Position numbers and translations under genes: made by a program
The notes under the pieces: model-generated
Database searches by the model: none
Told to the model about the DNA's origin: nothing
Seen by the model: the letters and a program-made list of their open reading frames with translations, nothing else
In this document: piece after piece, positions 19,246 through 29,096 of the stretch
Numbering within the stretch: position 1 is the stretch's first letter
Layout of the letters: every line of letters begins with the position of its first letter
Assembly (NCBI GenBank): GCA_937125035.1
Contig: CAKZLG010000257.1
Span: forward strand, 1 to 35,927
Direction of reading: 5' to 3'
Source of the DNA: an uncultured Maribacter sp.
Lineage (GTDB): Bacteria > Bacteroidota > Bacteroidia > Flavobacteriales > Flavobacteriaceae
DNA length: 35,927 bases

Positions 19246-20261
19246 TCACCATTTCCCAAGACCATCCCCTAAAGGAGCTCAACACTTTTGGCATAGCTGC
19301 TAAGGCTTATTATTTCGCAGAGGCACAAAGTTTGGGTGCGCTTAAGGAATTATTGGCGCTCAAGAATCACCCCCATAAATTCATCTTGGGGGGCGGCAGC
19401 AACATGCTCCTTACGGCAGATATTGATGCTTTGGTGATCCATGTGAACCTGAAGGGCATTCGGATTGTGAAAGAAGATGACCGCTATGTGCAGGTTAAAG
19501 TCATGGCAGGGGAAAATTGGCACAATCTGGTCCTGTGGACACTGGACCAAAATTTTGGTGGCCTGGAAAACCTTTCCCTGATCCCCGGAAACACGGGCAC
19601 GGCGCCCATTCAGAACATAGGTGCCTACGGGGTAGAGCTAAAGGATAGCTTCGTAAGCTGTGAGGCCCTGAATCGAACCACCCTGGAACTGGAAGAGTTC
19701 ACCCATGCGGAATGCCAATTTGGCTACAGGGATTCCATTTTCAAGAACACGGCCAAGGACCGTTATGTCATTACCTCCGTCACTTTTCAATTAACAAAGA
19801 AAGATCATGTAAAGCATACAACCTACGGTGCCATTGAGGGGGAATTGCAGAAAAAAGGAATAAAAACTCCCACCATACGGGATATCAGCAACGCGGTCAT
19901 TGCCATACGCAGTGCCAAACTCCCCGACCCCAAGGACCTGGGCAATAGTGGAAGCTTTTTTAAGAACCCGGTGCTGTCAAAGGAAGCTTTTGCCCGTTTC
20001 AGCGACCACTATCCACAGGCACCCCATTATGCATTGCCAGATGGTACGTTTAAGGTACCTGCCGGCTGGTTGATTGAGCAATGTGGTCTAAAAGGGAAAC
20101 GAAAAGGGGATGCAGGGGTCCATGAAAGACAGGCCTTGGTCCTAGTGAACCACGGTAATGCCACCGGTCAGGAAATACTGGGTTTGGCGTATGAGGTCAT
20201 GGCAGCGGTACAGGAAAAATTCAACATTACGATTAGCCCAGAGGTAAACATCATCAAATAG
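19242..20261 (+). CDS. murB: UDP-N-acetylmuramate dehydrogenase
   Basis: LGGGSNMLL, LSLIPGNTGTAPIQNIGAYGVE, YRDSIFK, GNSGSFFKNPV; GTG start overlapping the upstream stop codon. Confidence 0.95.
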   Translation: MITISQDHPLKELNTFGIAAKAYYFAEAQSLGALKELLALKNHPHKFILGGGSNMLLTADIDALVIHVNLKGIRIVKEDDRYVQVKVMAGENWHNLVLWTLDQNFGGLENLSLIPGNTGTAPIQNIGAYGVELKDSFVSCEALNRTTLELEEFTHAECQFGYRDSIFKNTAKDRYVITSVTFQLTKKDHVKHTTYGAIEGELQKKGIKTPTIRDISNAVIAIRSAKLPDPKDLGNSGSFFKNPVLSKEAFARFSDHYPQAPHYALPDGTFKVPAGWLIEQCGLKGKRKGDAGVHERQALVLVNHGNATGQEILGLAYEVMAAVQEKFNITISPEVNIIK

Positions 20262-20457
20262 CTCCCTAAGCCAAAGACACCGGAGACCAAACCCAACCGA
20301 ACAAAAAATGGGAGGGCGTTATCCCCTGAAAGGCCAATGAGATTTATAGTGCATCAAACGCCGGTTAACAATCAATTTTATAATTTAGCGTTTACAGGGT
20401 ATACGGCAGAACTTGCCCCTTAGACATTGGGAATCCATAAACGAGGTTCTTCTATTT

Positions 20458-21018
20458 ATGAGCGCACTACTGGAAAAGCATATAGTTGAACTTTTACAGG
20501 AACGAAATGAAAAAGCCATTTCGCTCCTCTACGACCATTATGCGGATACCCTGCTTGGGGTGGCCAACAAGGTGGTCCGCGATCCGGAACTGGCCCAAGA
20601 CGTACTCCAGGAAAGTTTGGTCAAAATCTGGAAAAAAGCCGATTCCTATGACCCCTCTAAAGCAAAATTGTTCACGTGGCTTTTTAGGATCACCCGGAAT
20701 ACCGCCATAGATAAATTGCGAAGTGTGAATACGAAAACGGACAAGGAAATCCAAATGGATGTTTCTGACGTATATAATTTAGGTGTAGACAGCACCAGAC
20801 CGGAGTTCATGGACCTTCAGGAAAATTTGGATAAGATTGAGGATAAATATCAAATTGTCTTAGATGCCTTGTTTTTTCAGGGGATGACCCAACAGGAAGC
20901 CAGTGAAGAACTGGATATTCCCTTGGGAACCATAAAATCCAGATTGAAAATAGGTCTTAGGGAACTGCGAAAAATTTACGGTCCCGTTGTTGTCACATGC
21001 TTACTAAATATAGTGTGA
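20458..21018 (+). CDS. ECF-type RNA polymerase sigma factor
   Basis: Sigma-70 region 2 (LAQDVLQESLVKIWKKADSYDPSKAKLFTWLFRITRNTAIDKLR) and region 4 (MTQQEASEELDIPLGTIKSRLKIGLRELRK). Confidence 0.94.
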   Translation: MSALLEKHIVELLQERNEKAISLLYDHYADTLLGVANKVVRDPELAQDVLQESLVKIWKKADSYDPSKAKLFTWLFRITRNTAIDKLRSVNTKTDKEIQMDVSDVYNLGVDSTRPEFMDLQENLDKIEDKYQIVLDALFFQGMTQQEASEELDIPLGTIKSRLKIGLRELRKIYGPVVVTCLLNIV

Positions 21019-21776
21019 TGAAAGAAAAAATAAAAGTTTTTTTAGATTCCGATCTACTGGAGAAATACCTCTTGGGGACCACCAATGAAATGGAGAGCCT
21101 ACAGGTAGAGCGTTATATTGCCATGTACCCGGAAGTACGGGATACCTACGCTGAGCTCCAGGACAATTTGGAGGCCTACGCCAAGTTGCATGCCATTAAA
21201 AGCCCAGACGGGCTCAAGGATAGGATCATGGCTAGGATAAAATCAGAGCGAAGCGGAAGGAAGCAATTCTTCAGATATGCCATTGCCGCCAGTTTCGTGG
21301 CCCTTATGAGCATTGGTGCCTCCTATTTCTTCTGGAACCAAAACCAGAACCTGCAAGCGGAAAATTCCATGGTGAGCAATAAGATCAAGGTGTTGGAGGC
21401 CAACATGAAACAACAATTGGAAGATGTGCGTAACCAATTCATAGTATTGAATAACCCGCAGACCAAAAAATATAATGTAAATGGCAATAAAAAGGCCAAA
21501 GAGCTCAAGGCGGTGGCCTACATCAATCCGGTTAAGAAGCTTTCCTACATCAATGTAAAAAATCTGCCCAATCTACCAGAAGACCAATGTTTTCAGCTTT
21601 GGGCGGAAGTCAATGGGGAAATGGTGAACTTGGGCATCATAGAGGAGTTGACAGACAAGGAAAACCTTTTTGCACTTCCTTATGGTGAAAAAGCCGTAGG
21701 ATACATAACCATTGAGCCCAAAGGCGGAAACCTCAACCCCACTGTAGATAATATCGTAGCCAATATTTCCTATTAG
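21018..21776 (+). CDS. Anti-sigma factor with RskA-like domain
   Basis: Start overlaps the sigma factor stop (TGATG); one TM helix; C-terminal FQLWAEVNGEMVNLGIIEE...ITIEPKGG is RskA-like. Confidence 0.88.
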   Translation: MKEKIKVFLDSDLLEKYLLGTTNEMESLQVERYIAMYPEVRDTYAELQDNLEAYAKLHAIKSPDGLKDRIMARIKSERSGRKQFFRYAIAASFVALMSIGASYFFWNQNQNLQAENSMVSNKIKVLEANMKQQLEDVRNQFIVLNNPQTKKYNVNGNKKAKELKAVAYINPVKKLSYINVKNLPNLPEDQCFQLWAEVNGEMVNLGIIEELTDKENLFALPYGEKAVGYITIEPKGGNLNPTVDNIVANISY

Positions 21777-21797
21777 GCCAAATGATAAAGTCGTCTT

Positions 21798-21824
21798 AAA
21801 GCCCCATTTCAGGGGCTTTTTTTT
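21798..21824 (+). terminator. Rho-independent terminator
   Basis: AAAGCCCC-atttca-GGGGCTTT followed by T-run, just after the anti-sigma gene. Confidence 0.85.
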
Positions 21825-21925
21825 GTACCTTTGTTCTACATTGTGTGTTGGGGAATATCATTTGAAAAAGCATGGGCCTTGCCCTGTTGTACATCGCCAG
21901 CACAAGTAACCAAAGAGAGATCCCC

Positions 21926-22135
21926 ATGAAATTGATTCTTCTGACCATTGGACTTTTAGGTTTGGCCTTTGCCGGTATCGCCATAAAAATATGGGCCAAA
22001 AAAGACGGTAAGTTTGCAGGCACCTGTGCCAGCCAAAGCCCCTATTTGAACCAAGATGGAGAGGCCTGTGGCATGTGCGGTAAATTGCCCACCGAGCAGG
22101 ACTGCAGAAAAGACATGGCCACGGATCCCTCCTAG
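21926..22135 (+). CDS. Small membrane/secreted protein with Cys motif
   Basis: MKLILLTIGLLGLAFAGIAIKIWAKKDGKFAGTCASQSPYLNQDGEACGMCGKLPTEQDC; N-terminal TM/signal sequence and several cysteines. Confidence 0.65.
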   Translation: MKLILLTIGLLGLAFAGIAIKIWAKKDGKFAGTCASQSPYLNQDGEACGMCGKLPTEQDCRKDMATDPS

Positions 22136-22168
22136 GCCCACACCCTCAAAATTTGTTGAAGCACCCAT

Positions 22169-22723
22169 TTGGAAAAACCGCAAGACGTAGCGCACATCAT
22201 TGAAAAAGCCAAAGAGGGCAACCAAATTGCCTTTAGTAGATTGGTGGATCTTTTTTGGAACCAAGTCTATGGCTTTCAATTAAAGAGAACGGAAAATGAA
22301 AATGATGCTGAGGACATCACCATACAGACTTTTTCAAAGGCTTTTGACAAGATTCACACCTATGACACGCGGTATGTCTTTAAGACATGGCTCATTACCA
22401 TCTCCAAGAACATCCATATAGATCTGGTGCGGAAGAGAAAGCACAACCTCCTAAATGGCAATAACCATACGGAGGCCATCAAAAAAGTATTGGACGATGC
22501 CCCGTCCATGGAAGACCAGATCATTCAAGAACAGAATCTCTCCAGCCTTTTGCGCGACATCAAAAAATTGAAGCCGCACTACCAAGAGGTCATCAATCTC
22601 AGATATTTCAATGAGCTTAGCTATGCAGATATTGCGGAAAAGCTCAATGAGCCCATCAACAACATAAAAGTAAAATTGTTGAGGGCCAAAAAACTACTGG
22701 CAGAAATCATTAAGAGCAAATAA
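22169..22723 (+). CDS. ECF-type RNA polymerase sigma factor
   Basis: DAEDITIQTFSKAFDKIHTYDTRYVFKTWLITISKNIHIDLVRKRK and region 4 INLRYFNELSYADIAEKLNEPINNIKVKLLRAKKLL; apparent TTG start. Confidence 0.9.
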   Translation: MEKPQDVAHIIEKAKEGNQIAFSRLVDLFWNQVYGFQLKRTENENDAEDITIQTFSKAFDKIHTYDTRYVFKTWLITISKNIHIDLVRKRKHNLLNGNNHTEAIKKVLDDAPSMEDQIIQEQNLSSLLRDIKKLKPHYQEVINLRYFNELSYADIAEKLNEPINNIKVKLLRAKKLLAEIIKSK

Positions 22724-22787
22724 AATGGGCCGTGCCACCCTGTTTGGCTTCCACTGGCAAAGAGATGCGCAAGCCACCAATTGTTTG

Positions 22788-22795
22788 TATATTTG
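22788..22795 (+). promoter_or_regulatory. Candidate -7 element TATATTTG upstream of lipA
   Basis: Matches TAnnTTTG, 15 nt before the lipA ATG; no good TTG at -33. Confidence 0.4.
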
Positions 22796-22810
22796 TTTAA
22801 AAATTGTGTT

Positions 22811-23686
22811 ATGTCCGTTGCATTAAAAGAAAATGTTTCCCCACCCAAAGGAAAGCCGAAATGGCTCAGGGTAAAATTGCCCACCGGTAAAAAATACACC
22901 CAGCTAAGGGGATTGGTGGAGAAATACGACCTCCACACCATATGTACCAGTGGCAGTTGCCCCAATATGGGCGAGTGCTGGGGAGAAGGTACGGCAACCT
23001 TTATGATTCTGGGCAACATCTGCACACGCTCCTGTGGTTTCTGTGGGGTGAAGACCGGAAGACCGGAAGACGTGGATTGGGAAGAACCGGAAAAGGTGGC
23101 GCGCTCCATTAAGATCATGGGCATTACCCATGCCGTGATCACCTCGGTGGATCGAGATGACCTAAAGGATATGGGATCCATCATATGGGCAGAGACCGTC
23201 AAGGCCATTAGACGCATGAATCCCGAGACCACCCTTGAAACACTCATTCCTGATTTCCAAGGTTTGGAAAGACATTTGGACCGTATTGTGGCCGTTGCAC
23301 CTGAAGTGGTCTCGCACAATATGGAAACCGTGAAAAGGTTGACCCGTGAGGTACGTATACAAGCCAAATACGAGCGCAGCCTGGAGGTTCTGTCATACTT
23401 AAAGAAAAGTGGTGTGAACAGGACAAAGTCCGGCATTATGCTGGGGCTGGGAGAATTGGAAGAGGAAGTGATAGATACGTTGACCGATCTAAGAAATGCC
23501 AATGTGGATGTAGTGACCATTGGGCAGTACCTACAGCCCTCCAAGAAACACTTGCCCGTGAAGGAATTCATTACCCCGGAACAATTCAAAAAATATGAGG
23601 AAATAGGGCTTTCCATGGGCTTTAGACATGTGGAAAGCGGTGCTTTGGTACGTTCTTCATATAAGGCCCACAAGCACATTAGGTAA
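22811..23686 (+). CDS. lipA: Lipoyl synthase
   Basis: [41 protein letters not shown]: both [4Fe-4S] cysteine motifs. Confidence 0.97.
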   Translation: MSVALKENVSPPKGKPKWLRVKLPTGKKYTQLRGLVEKYDLHTICTSGSCPNMGECWGEGTATFMILGNICTRSCGFCGVKTGRPEDVDWEEPEKVARSIKIMGITHAVITSVDRDDLKDMGSIIWAETVKAIRRMNPETTLETLIPDFQGLERHLDRIVAVAPEVVSHNMETVKRLTREVRIQAKYERSLEVLSYLKKSGVNRTKSGIMLGLGELEEEVIDTLTDLRNANVDVVTIGQYLQPSKKHLPVKEFITPEQFKKYEEIGLSMGFRHVESGALVRSSYKAHKHIR

Positions 23687-23725
23687 GCAAAGGGAATCTT
23701 ACAGGGGGACCATAAATCTTTAAAC

Positions 23726-24736
23726 GTGCAGCAGATAAATATTGGGATTAATGGCTTTGGCCGTATCGGCAGGACCTTGTTCAGATTACTGCACCAGCAT
23801 CCGCAGATTACCGTAAGGGCCATCAATGATTTGGCAGACGCCCCCACCCTTGCCCATTTACTGAAATATGACAGCATACATGGCATTTTCAGTGCTGTGG
23901 AAGGCCACCAGGATGGTGACCTCTTGGTAAGCGGAAAAAAAATAAAACGCTTCCAAGCCTCACACCCCAAGGATATTGATTGGGCATCTGCCCAGGTAGA
24001 TGTGGTCGTGGAGGCCACGGGCAAATTCAAGACCTTGGCCGAGCTGGAGCACCACCTTAAAAATGGGGCGAAAAAGGTGATTTTATCCGCACCCGCCACA
24101 GAAGATGATATGCCCATGGTGGTCATGGGTGTAAATGAAAGTCTGCTCATGGAAAATGACCATATCATATCCAACGCATCCTGCACTACCAATAATGCAG
24201 CGCCCATGATCAAGGTCATCCGAGACCTCTGCGGAATTGAACAAGCCTATATCACCACGATCCATTCCTATACCAGTGACCAGAGCCTACATGACCAACC
24301 GCATAAAGATCTTAGACGTGCCAGAGCGGCAGGACAATCCATTGTGCCCACCACCACTGGGGCGGCAAAGGCACTTACCAAGATCTTTCCGGACCTTGAA
24401 AATGTCATTGGTGGCTGCGGTATTCGGGTTCCGGTGCCCAATGGTTCTTTGACGGACATTACCTTCAATGTGAAAAAGGAGACCCACATTCAAGAAATTA
24501 ATGATACTTTTAAGCAAGTATCTGAAAACGAGCTAAAAAATATCGTGTTTTATACGGAAGACCCCATTGTATCCATAGACATAAACAATAGTTGCCATTC
24601 TTGTACGTTTGATTCACAGATGACCTCCGTTATAGGTAAAATGGTGAAAATCATAGGGTGGTATGATAATGAAACGGGATATAGCAGTAGGGTCATAGAT
24701 TTGATCATGTTTTTAAGAAATAAGGAATTTATTTGA
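23726..24736 (+). CDS. gap: Type I glyceraldehyde-3-phosphate dehydrogenase
   Basis: INGFGRIGRTLFR, catalytic ASCTTN, WYDNETGYSSR; GTG start. Confidence 0.95.
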   Translation: MQQINIGINGFGRIGRTLFRLLHQHPQITVRAINDLADAPTLAHLLKYDSIHGIFSAVEGHQDGDLLVSGKKIKRFQASHPKDIDWASAQVDVVVEATGKFKTLAELEHHLKNGAKKVILSAPATEDDMPMVVMGVNESLLMENDHIISNASCTTNNAAPMIKVIRDLCGIEQAYITTIHSYTSDQSLHDQPHKDLRRARAAGQSIVPTTTGAAKALTKIFPDLENVIGGCGIRVPVPNGSLTDITFNVKKETHIQEINDTFKQVSENELKNIVFYTEDPIVSIDINNSCHSCTFDSQMTSVIGKMVKIIGWYDNETGYSSRVIDLIMFLRNKEFI

Positions 24737-26955
24737 CAGGCAACAGGATACATATACGAATTCTGATCGCAGCGCTTTTGCCATTGTACCTTACTTTGGC
24801 CCAACCCTCCTTTGCCCAAGATTCCATACCTGTAAAGGATATCCCCCCCTATTTTGAAAAGGCCAGAAAATTGCGCAATGAGAACAGGATAGACCAAGCT
24901 TTGGAACAATTGGAAATGGCCTCAAGGACCGCAGAGGAAAATGAGGATGTAAAATCCTTGATAGATGCCTACCATGAACTGGCCCTGCTCTACTTGCAAT
25001 TGAACAGGGAAGCGGACACTGAATTCTTCTGGGACCGCGCCAGTGTGCTGCTAAGGGACACTGCCTACCCCTATGGCAATGCCATACATAAATATATTGA
25101 GGCCATTCTGCTGCATAGGAACCTTCAGAATTTCCAAGCCCTTTTCATGCTGGGGGAAGCCAAGAAATTGAACAATGACCGGAACTTCTACAACAATATC
25201 CTTTTAGCGGAAGCCGAAGTATATCTAAGCCTGGAAAAGTATGAAAGCGCGGCGAAGAATTTTAATTCGCTGATCGTTAATACGGATATCTATGAAAGCG
25301 CCTATTTATCCACAAGGGCCTATTTGGGCCTTGCGGAGTTAAACTTGGCCACAGAAAATTATCAAGAAAGCATAAAGCACGGAGAAAATGCCCTGGCCCT
25401 GGCCGTTAAAAACAGTTTTGGCAGAGCGGTGAAAGAAGCCAACGAAATTTTGAAAACAGCCTATGAAAACATGGGGCTATACGACAAAGCCTATGTGAAC
25501 AGCGAAAATCTCTTAGCGCTGAGAGATAGCCTTTTCAACATAGAAAAAGTAAGGGTAGAGGCCAATACGGCAGATCAGATCAGAGACGACATAAAAACGG
25601 AACAAATCGTTAAGTTGGAAACGGAAAATGAGGATTTAAAGGAAAGCCAGAACCGATCGGAGATCACGGTGATTTTAATTTCGGCTTTTTTGACCATCAT
25701 TTCACTCTTGGCGGTATCCTTGTACAGAAACAACCAAATAAAATTGAAGACCAACGATCTGTTGCAGACAAAGAACAAGGAGCTCCAAGTGGCCCGAGAT
25801 GGTGCGGTACATGCCATGGAGGCCAAGACCAACTTCCTATCCACAGTGAGCCATGAGCTAAGGACACCGTTGTATGCCGTTACGGGCCTCACCCATCTCC
25901 TACTGGAAGAAAACCCATCCGATCATCAGAAAGACCATCTAAAGGCCCTAAAGTTTTCAGGCGAATACTTGCTAAATTTCATCAATGATATTCTGCACAT
26001 CAATAAAATAGATGCGAACAAACTAGAGCCCATGAGTATGCAGTTCAACCTCAGAAAGGTGCTGAATGAGGTCATAGATTCCCTGCAACAGAGCGCTAAG
26101 GCGAATAAGACCCGGATTTCGCTGGACTTTGATCCGGCCATTCCAGGACACTTGCTAAGTGACCCACTAAAACTGTCGCAAATTTTCATGAACCTTATTG
26201 GCAATGCCATAAAATTCACGAGAAACGGTGATGTGGAGGTCATAGCGAAACTACAGAGCAAGGAGGAAGTGAACGTTAGGCTCTACTTTGAGGTCAAGGA
26301 TAATGGCATTGGCATATCCGAAGAAAAACTACAAAGTATATTTGACGGTTTTGAGCAGGGATCCATACAGATCAACAGGGAATATGGGGGCACGGGACTG
26401 GGCCTTACCATTGTAAAGAGCCTGTTGGGACTTTTTGACAGTAAGATACAATTGAAAAGCACCTTGGGACAAGGGAGCTCCTTCTTTTTTGAGCTGGATA
26501 TGAAAAGTGTGGACGCCATGGTGGATGAAGACCCCTATGAACAAAAACAGCGTAATTTTGAGTTCAAAGGCCTGCACCTGCTCATTGTAGAGGACAACAA
26601 GATCAACCAGGTCATTACCAAAAAAATGTTGGCCAAAAAAGAAATCAGCAGTGATATTGCCAACAATGGCGAAGAAGCCATTGCCCTGGCCCAAGAAAAC
26701 ACCTATGATGCCATCCTCATGGACATTCATATGCCGGGCATAAGTGGGGAGGAAGCCACCGTGGAGATACGTAAGTTTGACCAGAAGACACCCATCATAG
26801 CACTCACCGCCATCTCTTTGGATGATAGTTTGGAAAGCTTTTATGCGGCCGGATGCAATGATGTGGTCACCAAACCTTTTAAGCCTGAAATTTTCTACCA
26901 AAAAATAGGCGAGAATATTTTTGATAAAAAAGCAGCTCCTACAGGAACGGTATAG
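24733..26955 (+). CDS. Hybrid sensor histidine kinase/response regulator with periplasmic TPR-like region
   Basis: Signal peptide, TPR-like helices, TM, HELRTPLYAVTGL H-box, DNGIGISEEKL, GGTGLGLTIVKSL, C-terminal REC (LLIVEDNKINQ, ILMDIHMPG, TKPFKPE); TTG start overlapping the gap stop. Confidence 0.93.
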   Translation: MTGNRIHIRILIAALLPLYLTLAQPSFAQDSIPVKDIPPYFEKARKLRNENRIDQALEQLEMASRTAEENEDVKSLIDAYHELALLYLQLNREADTEFFWDRASVLLRDTAYPYGNAIHKYIEAILLHRNLQNFQALFMLGEAKKLNNDRNFYNNILLAEAEVYLSLEKYESAAKNFNSLIVNTDIYESAYLSTRAYLGLAELNLATENYQESIKHGENALALAVKNSFGRAVKEANEILKTAYENMGLYDKAYVNSENLLALRDSLFNIEKVRVEANTADQIRDDIKTEQIVKLETENEDLKESQNRSEITVILISAFLTIISLLAVSLYRNNQIKLKTNDLLQTKNKELQVARDGAVHAMEAKTNFLSTVSHELRTPLYAVTGLTHLLLEENPSDHQKDHLKALKFSGEYLLNFINDILHINKIDANKLEPMSMQFNLRKVLNEVIDSLQQSAKANKTRISLDFDPAIPGHLLSDPLKLSQIFMNLIGNAIKFTRNGDVEVIAKLQSKEEVNVRLYFEVKDNGIGISEEKLQSIFDGFEQGSIQINREYGGTGLGLTIVKSLLGLFDSKIQLKSTLGQGSSFFFELDMKSVDAMVDEDPYEQKQRNFEFKGLHLLIVEDNKINQVITKKMLAKKEISSDIANNGEEAIALAQENTYDAILMDIHMPGISGEEATVEIRKFDQKTPIIALTAISLDDSLESFYAAGCNDVVTKPFKPEIFYQKIGENIFDKKAAPTGTV

Positions 26956-27955
26956 CCGCCTGCAGGCTATCTCTCAGTACTTCGTCTCCCTGAAACAGAA
27001 AAACATGCCGCACTGGCAAATAAAAGAGATCCGCTACATGTTCCTTAAGGCGTACATAGTCCTTTTCCGTGGTTAGGACCAACTCTTTTTTCTTGAGTTC
27101 TTCCAGTTCTTTTTTTGAGAAAAAGTGATGGTCACCATAGGCCAAATGCTCAAAGGAGAGACCACATTCCGTTAAATGGCGCACCAAAGGACCAGGGTCT
27201 GCTATACCGGTGACCAAGGTGATCTTTCGTTTACCGGCTTGCTCAAAAGAAAGCTGGTCCTTCCCGCTCATAAAATAGGGACCGTAGGCCAAACTGGCAA
27301 AAAGAAGCTTTTGTCCTTTACCTAGTGTTCGCTTTTCTCTTATCCACTCCGCCTGTTGTAATGATAAGTCTTTGGGGCACTTCGTGACCACGATTACCTG
27401 GGCCCTTTGGGCCGCACCCTTGCTGTCCCTGAGATTGCCCGTGGGCAGGTACCAATCGTCCCAATACGGCCTTGCATACTGGGTCAATAGAATGGAAAAG
27501 GTGGGTGTTACCTTTCGGTGTTGGTAGGCATCGTCCATGAGAATGACCTTAGGCCCAACCTTGGTCATGAGATGCTCAATGCCCATGGCGCGATCGGCCT
27601 CTACCGCCACCGCCACCCCTTGGTCCTTGAACTTGGAAAAGATTTGATAGGGCTCATCCCCCAATTCCTGAACCGTGGTATCCGCACCGGCCAATACAAA
27701 TCCTTTGGATTTTCGTTTGTAGCCCCTACTTAAAACGGCCACCTTTTTATCTGTGAACAAGTGCTGTAATAAAAACTCCACCATAGGGGTCTTTCCCGTG
27801 CCGCCAACGCTCAAATTACCAATACAGATGATGGGCACCGAGAAATCATTGGAATGGAATATACCCTTATCGTAACACCAGTTGCGTAGATGTACCACTA
27901 GGCCATAGAGCAGGGAAAAGGGAAAAAGAAGTTTTCTTAAAAGCAGCACGAACAC
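26939..27955 (-). CDS. lpxK: Tetraacyldisaccharide 4'-kinase
   Basis: VPIICIGNLSVGGTGKTPMVEFL, VLSRGYKRKSKGF, LMDDAYQHRKV, TEKDYVRL. Confidence 0.96.
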   Translation of the reverse strand: MFVLLLRKLLFPFSLLYGLVVHLRNWCYDKGIFHSNDFSVPIICIGNLSVGGTGKTPMVEFLLQHLFTDKKVAVLSRGYKRKSKGFVLAGADTTVQELGDEPYQIFSKFKDQGVAVAVEADRAMGIEHLMTKVGPKVILMDDAYQHRKVTPTFSILLTQYARPYWDDWYLPTGNLRDSKGAAQRAQVIVVTKCPKDLSLQQAEWIREKRTLGKGQKLLFASLAYGPYFMSGKDQLSFEQAGKRKITLVTGIADPGPLVRHLTECGLSFEHLAYGDHHFFSKKELEELKKKELVLTTEKDYVRLKEHVADLFYLPVRHVFLFQGDEVLRDSLQAAIPFL

Positions 27956-27970
27956 GAAATTATAATATTT

Positions 27971-27978
27971 TATCTTTG
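27971..27978 (+). promoter_or_regulatory. Candidate -7 element TATCTTTG upstream of the Nif3-like gene
   Basis: Matches TAnnTTTG, 21 nt before ATG 28000; it overlaps the alternative TTG start, which argues for the ATG. Confidence 0.45.
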
Positions 27979-27999
27979 AAGAACGTATTTATTCCAAAA

Positions 28000-29094
28000 A
28001 TGACTGTAGCAGCGATCGCGGATATCATAGAGCAACTGGCCCCTTTGGACCAGGCGGAGGATTTTGACAATGTAGGGCTGCTGGTGGGCGATAAGAATGC
28101 GACGGTAAATGGCGTTTTGGTGACGCTGGACACGCTGGAAAACGTGGTGGAAGAGGCCATTAAAAAGAACTGTAACCTCATCGTAAGCTTTCACCCCATT
28201 ATATTCAGCGGCTTAAAGAAGCTCACGGGCAAGACCTATGTGGAACGGGTGGTCATGAAAGCCGTAAAGCACGATATTGCCCTCTACGCCATTCATACCG
28301 CCCTGGACAACAGTCCCGCTGGGGTGAACGCAAAAATCTGCGAAGTGCTTGGCATTGGCAATCCCAAAATTTTGATCCCTAAAAAAAACAGTCTTAAAAA
28401 ACTGACGACCTACGTTCCCCTGATGAATCTTGAAATGGTAAAAAACGCCCTGTTCCAAGCCGGGGCTGGGAACCTGGGCAATTATAGCGAGTGTGGTTTC
28501 CATGCTCTGGGAGAAGGCACTTACAAGGCCAACGCAGCGGCCAACCCCACCCTAGGGGAGAAAGGAAAGAGACATACGGAAAAGGAGGCCATGCTGTCCG
28601 TAATCTACCAAGGGCACAGGGAAACCGAGATACTCAGGGCGCTTCTTGACAAGCACCCCTATGAGGAAGTGGCCTATGAGGTCACCCTCTTGGAAAATAG
28701 GGACCAGACAGTGGGCATGGGCATGGTGGGTCATTTGGATGAACCCATGGAAGAACGGGAATTCCTGGCCCATATAAAGAAGACCATGAAGACCGGTGTG
28801 GTACGGCATTCCGCCCTATTGGGAAAACCCGTGCATAAGGTAGCCGTGCTAGGGGGCAGTGGAGCCTTTGCCATTGGGGCGGCGAAAGCGGCCGGGGCCG
28901 ATATGTTCATCACGGCAGATGTAAAATACCACCAATTCTATGAGGCCGAAGGGCAGCTCATCATTGCGGATATCGGACACTTTGAAACTGAGCAGTTTAC
29001 AAAAGATCTTTTAGTTGATTATCTTACAAAAAAAATTCCTAATTTTGCAGTCCGTTTATCGGAAAGTTTAACAAATCCCATCAAGTATCATTAA
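28000..29094 (+). CDS. Nif3-like dinuclear metal center hexameric protein (with YqfO-type insert)
   Basis: AEDFDNVGLLVGD, NLIVSFHPIIF, YAIHTALDNSPAGVNAKICEVLG, C-terminal DIGHFETEQF. Confidence 0.94.
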   Translation: MTVAAIADIIEQLAPLDQAEDFDNVGLLVGDKNATVNGVLVTLDTLENVVEEAIKKNCNLIVSFHPIIFSGLKKLTGKTYVERVVMKAVKHDIALYAIHTALDNSPAGVNAKICEVLGIGNPKILIPKKNSLKKLTTYVPLMNLEMVKNALFQAGAGNLGNYSECGFHALGEGTYKANAAANPTLGEKGKRHTEKEAMLSVIYQGHRETEILRALLDKHPYEEVAYEVTLLENRDQTVGMGMVGHLDEPMEEREFLAHIKKTMKTGVVRHSALLGKPVHKVAVLGGSGAFAIGAAKAAGADMFITADVKYHQFYEAEGQLIIADIGHFETEQFTKDLLVDYLTKKIPNFAVRLSESLTNPIKYH

Positions 29095-29096
29095 AT

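Noticed and set aside
22621-24219. 532-aa minus-strand ORF opposite the second sigma factor, lipA and gap
   Set aside because: Antisense to three well-supported genes; composition (S/T/L/M-rich, no recognisable motif) is typical of shadow ORFs.
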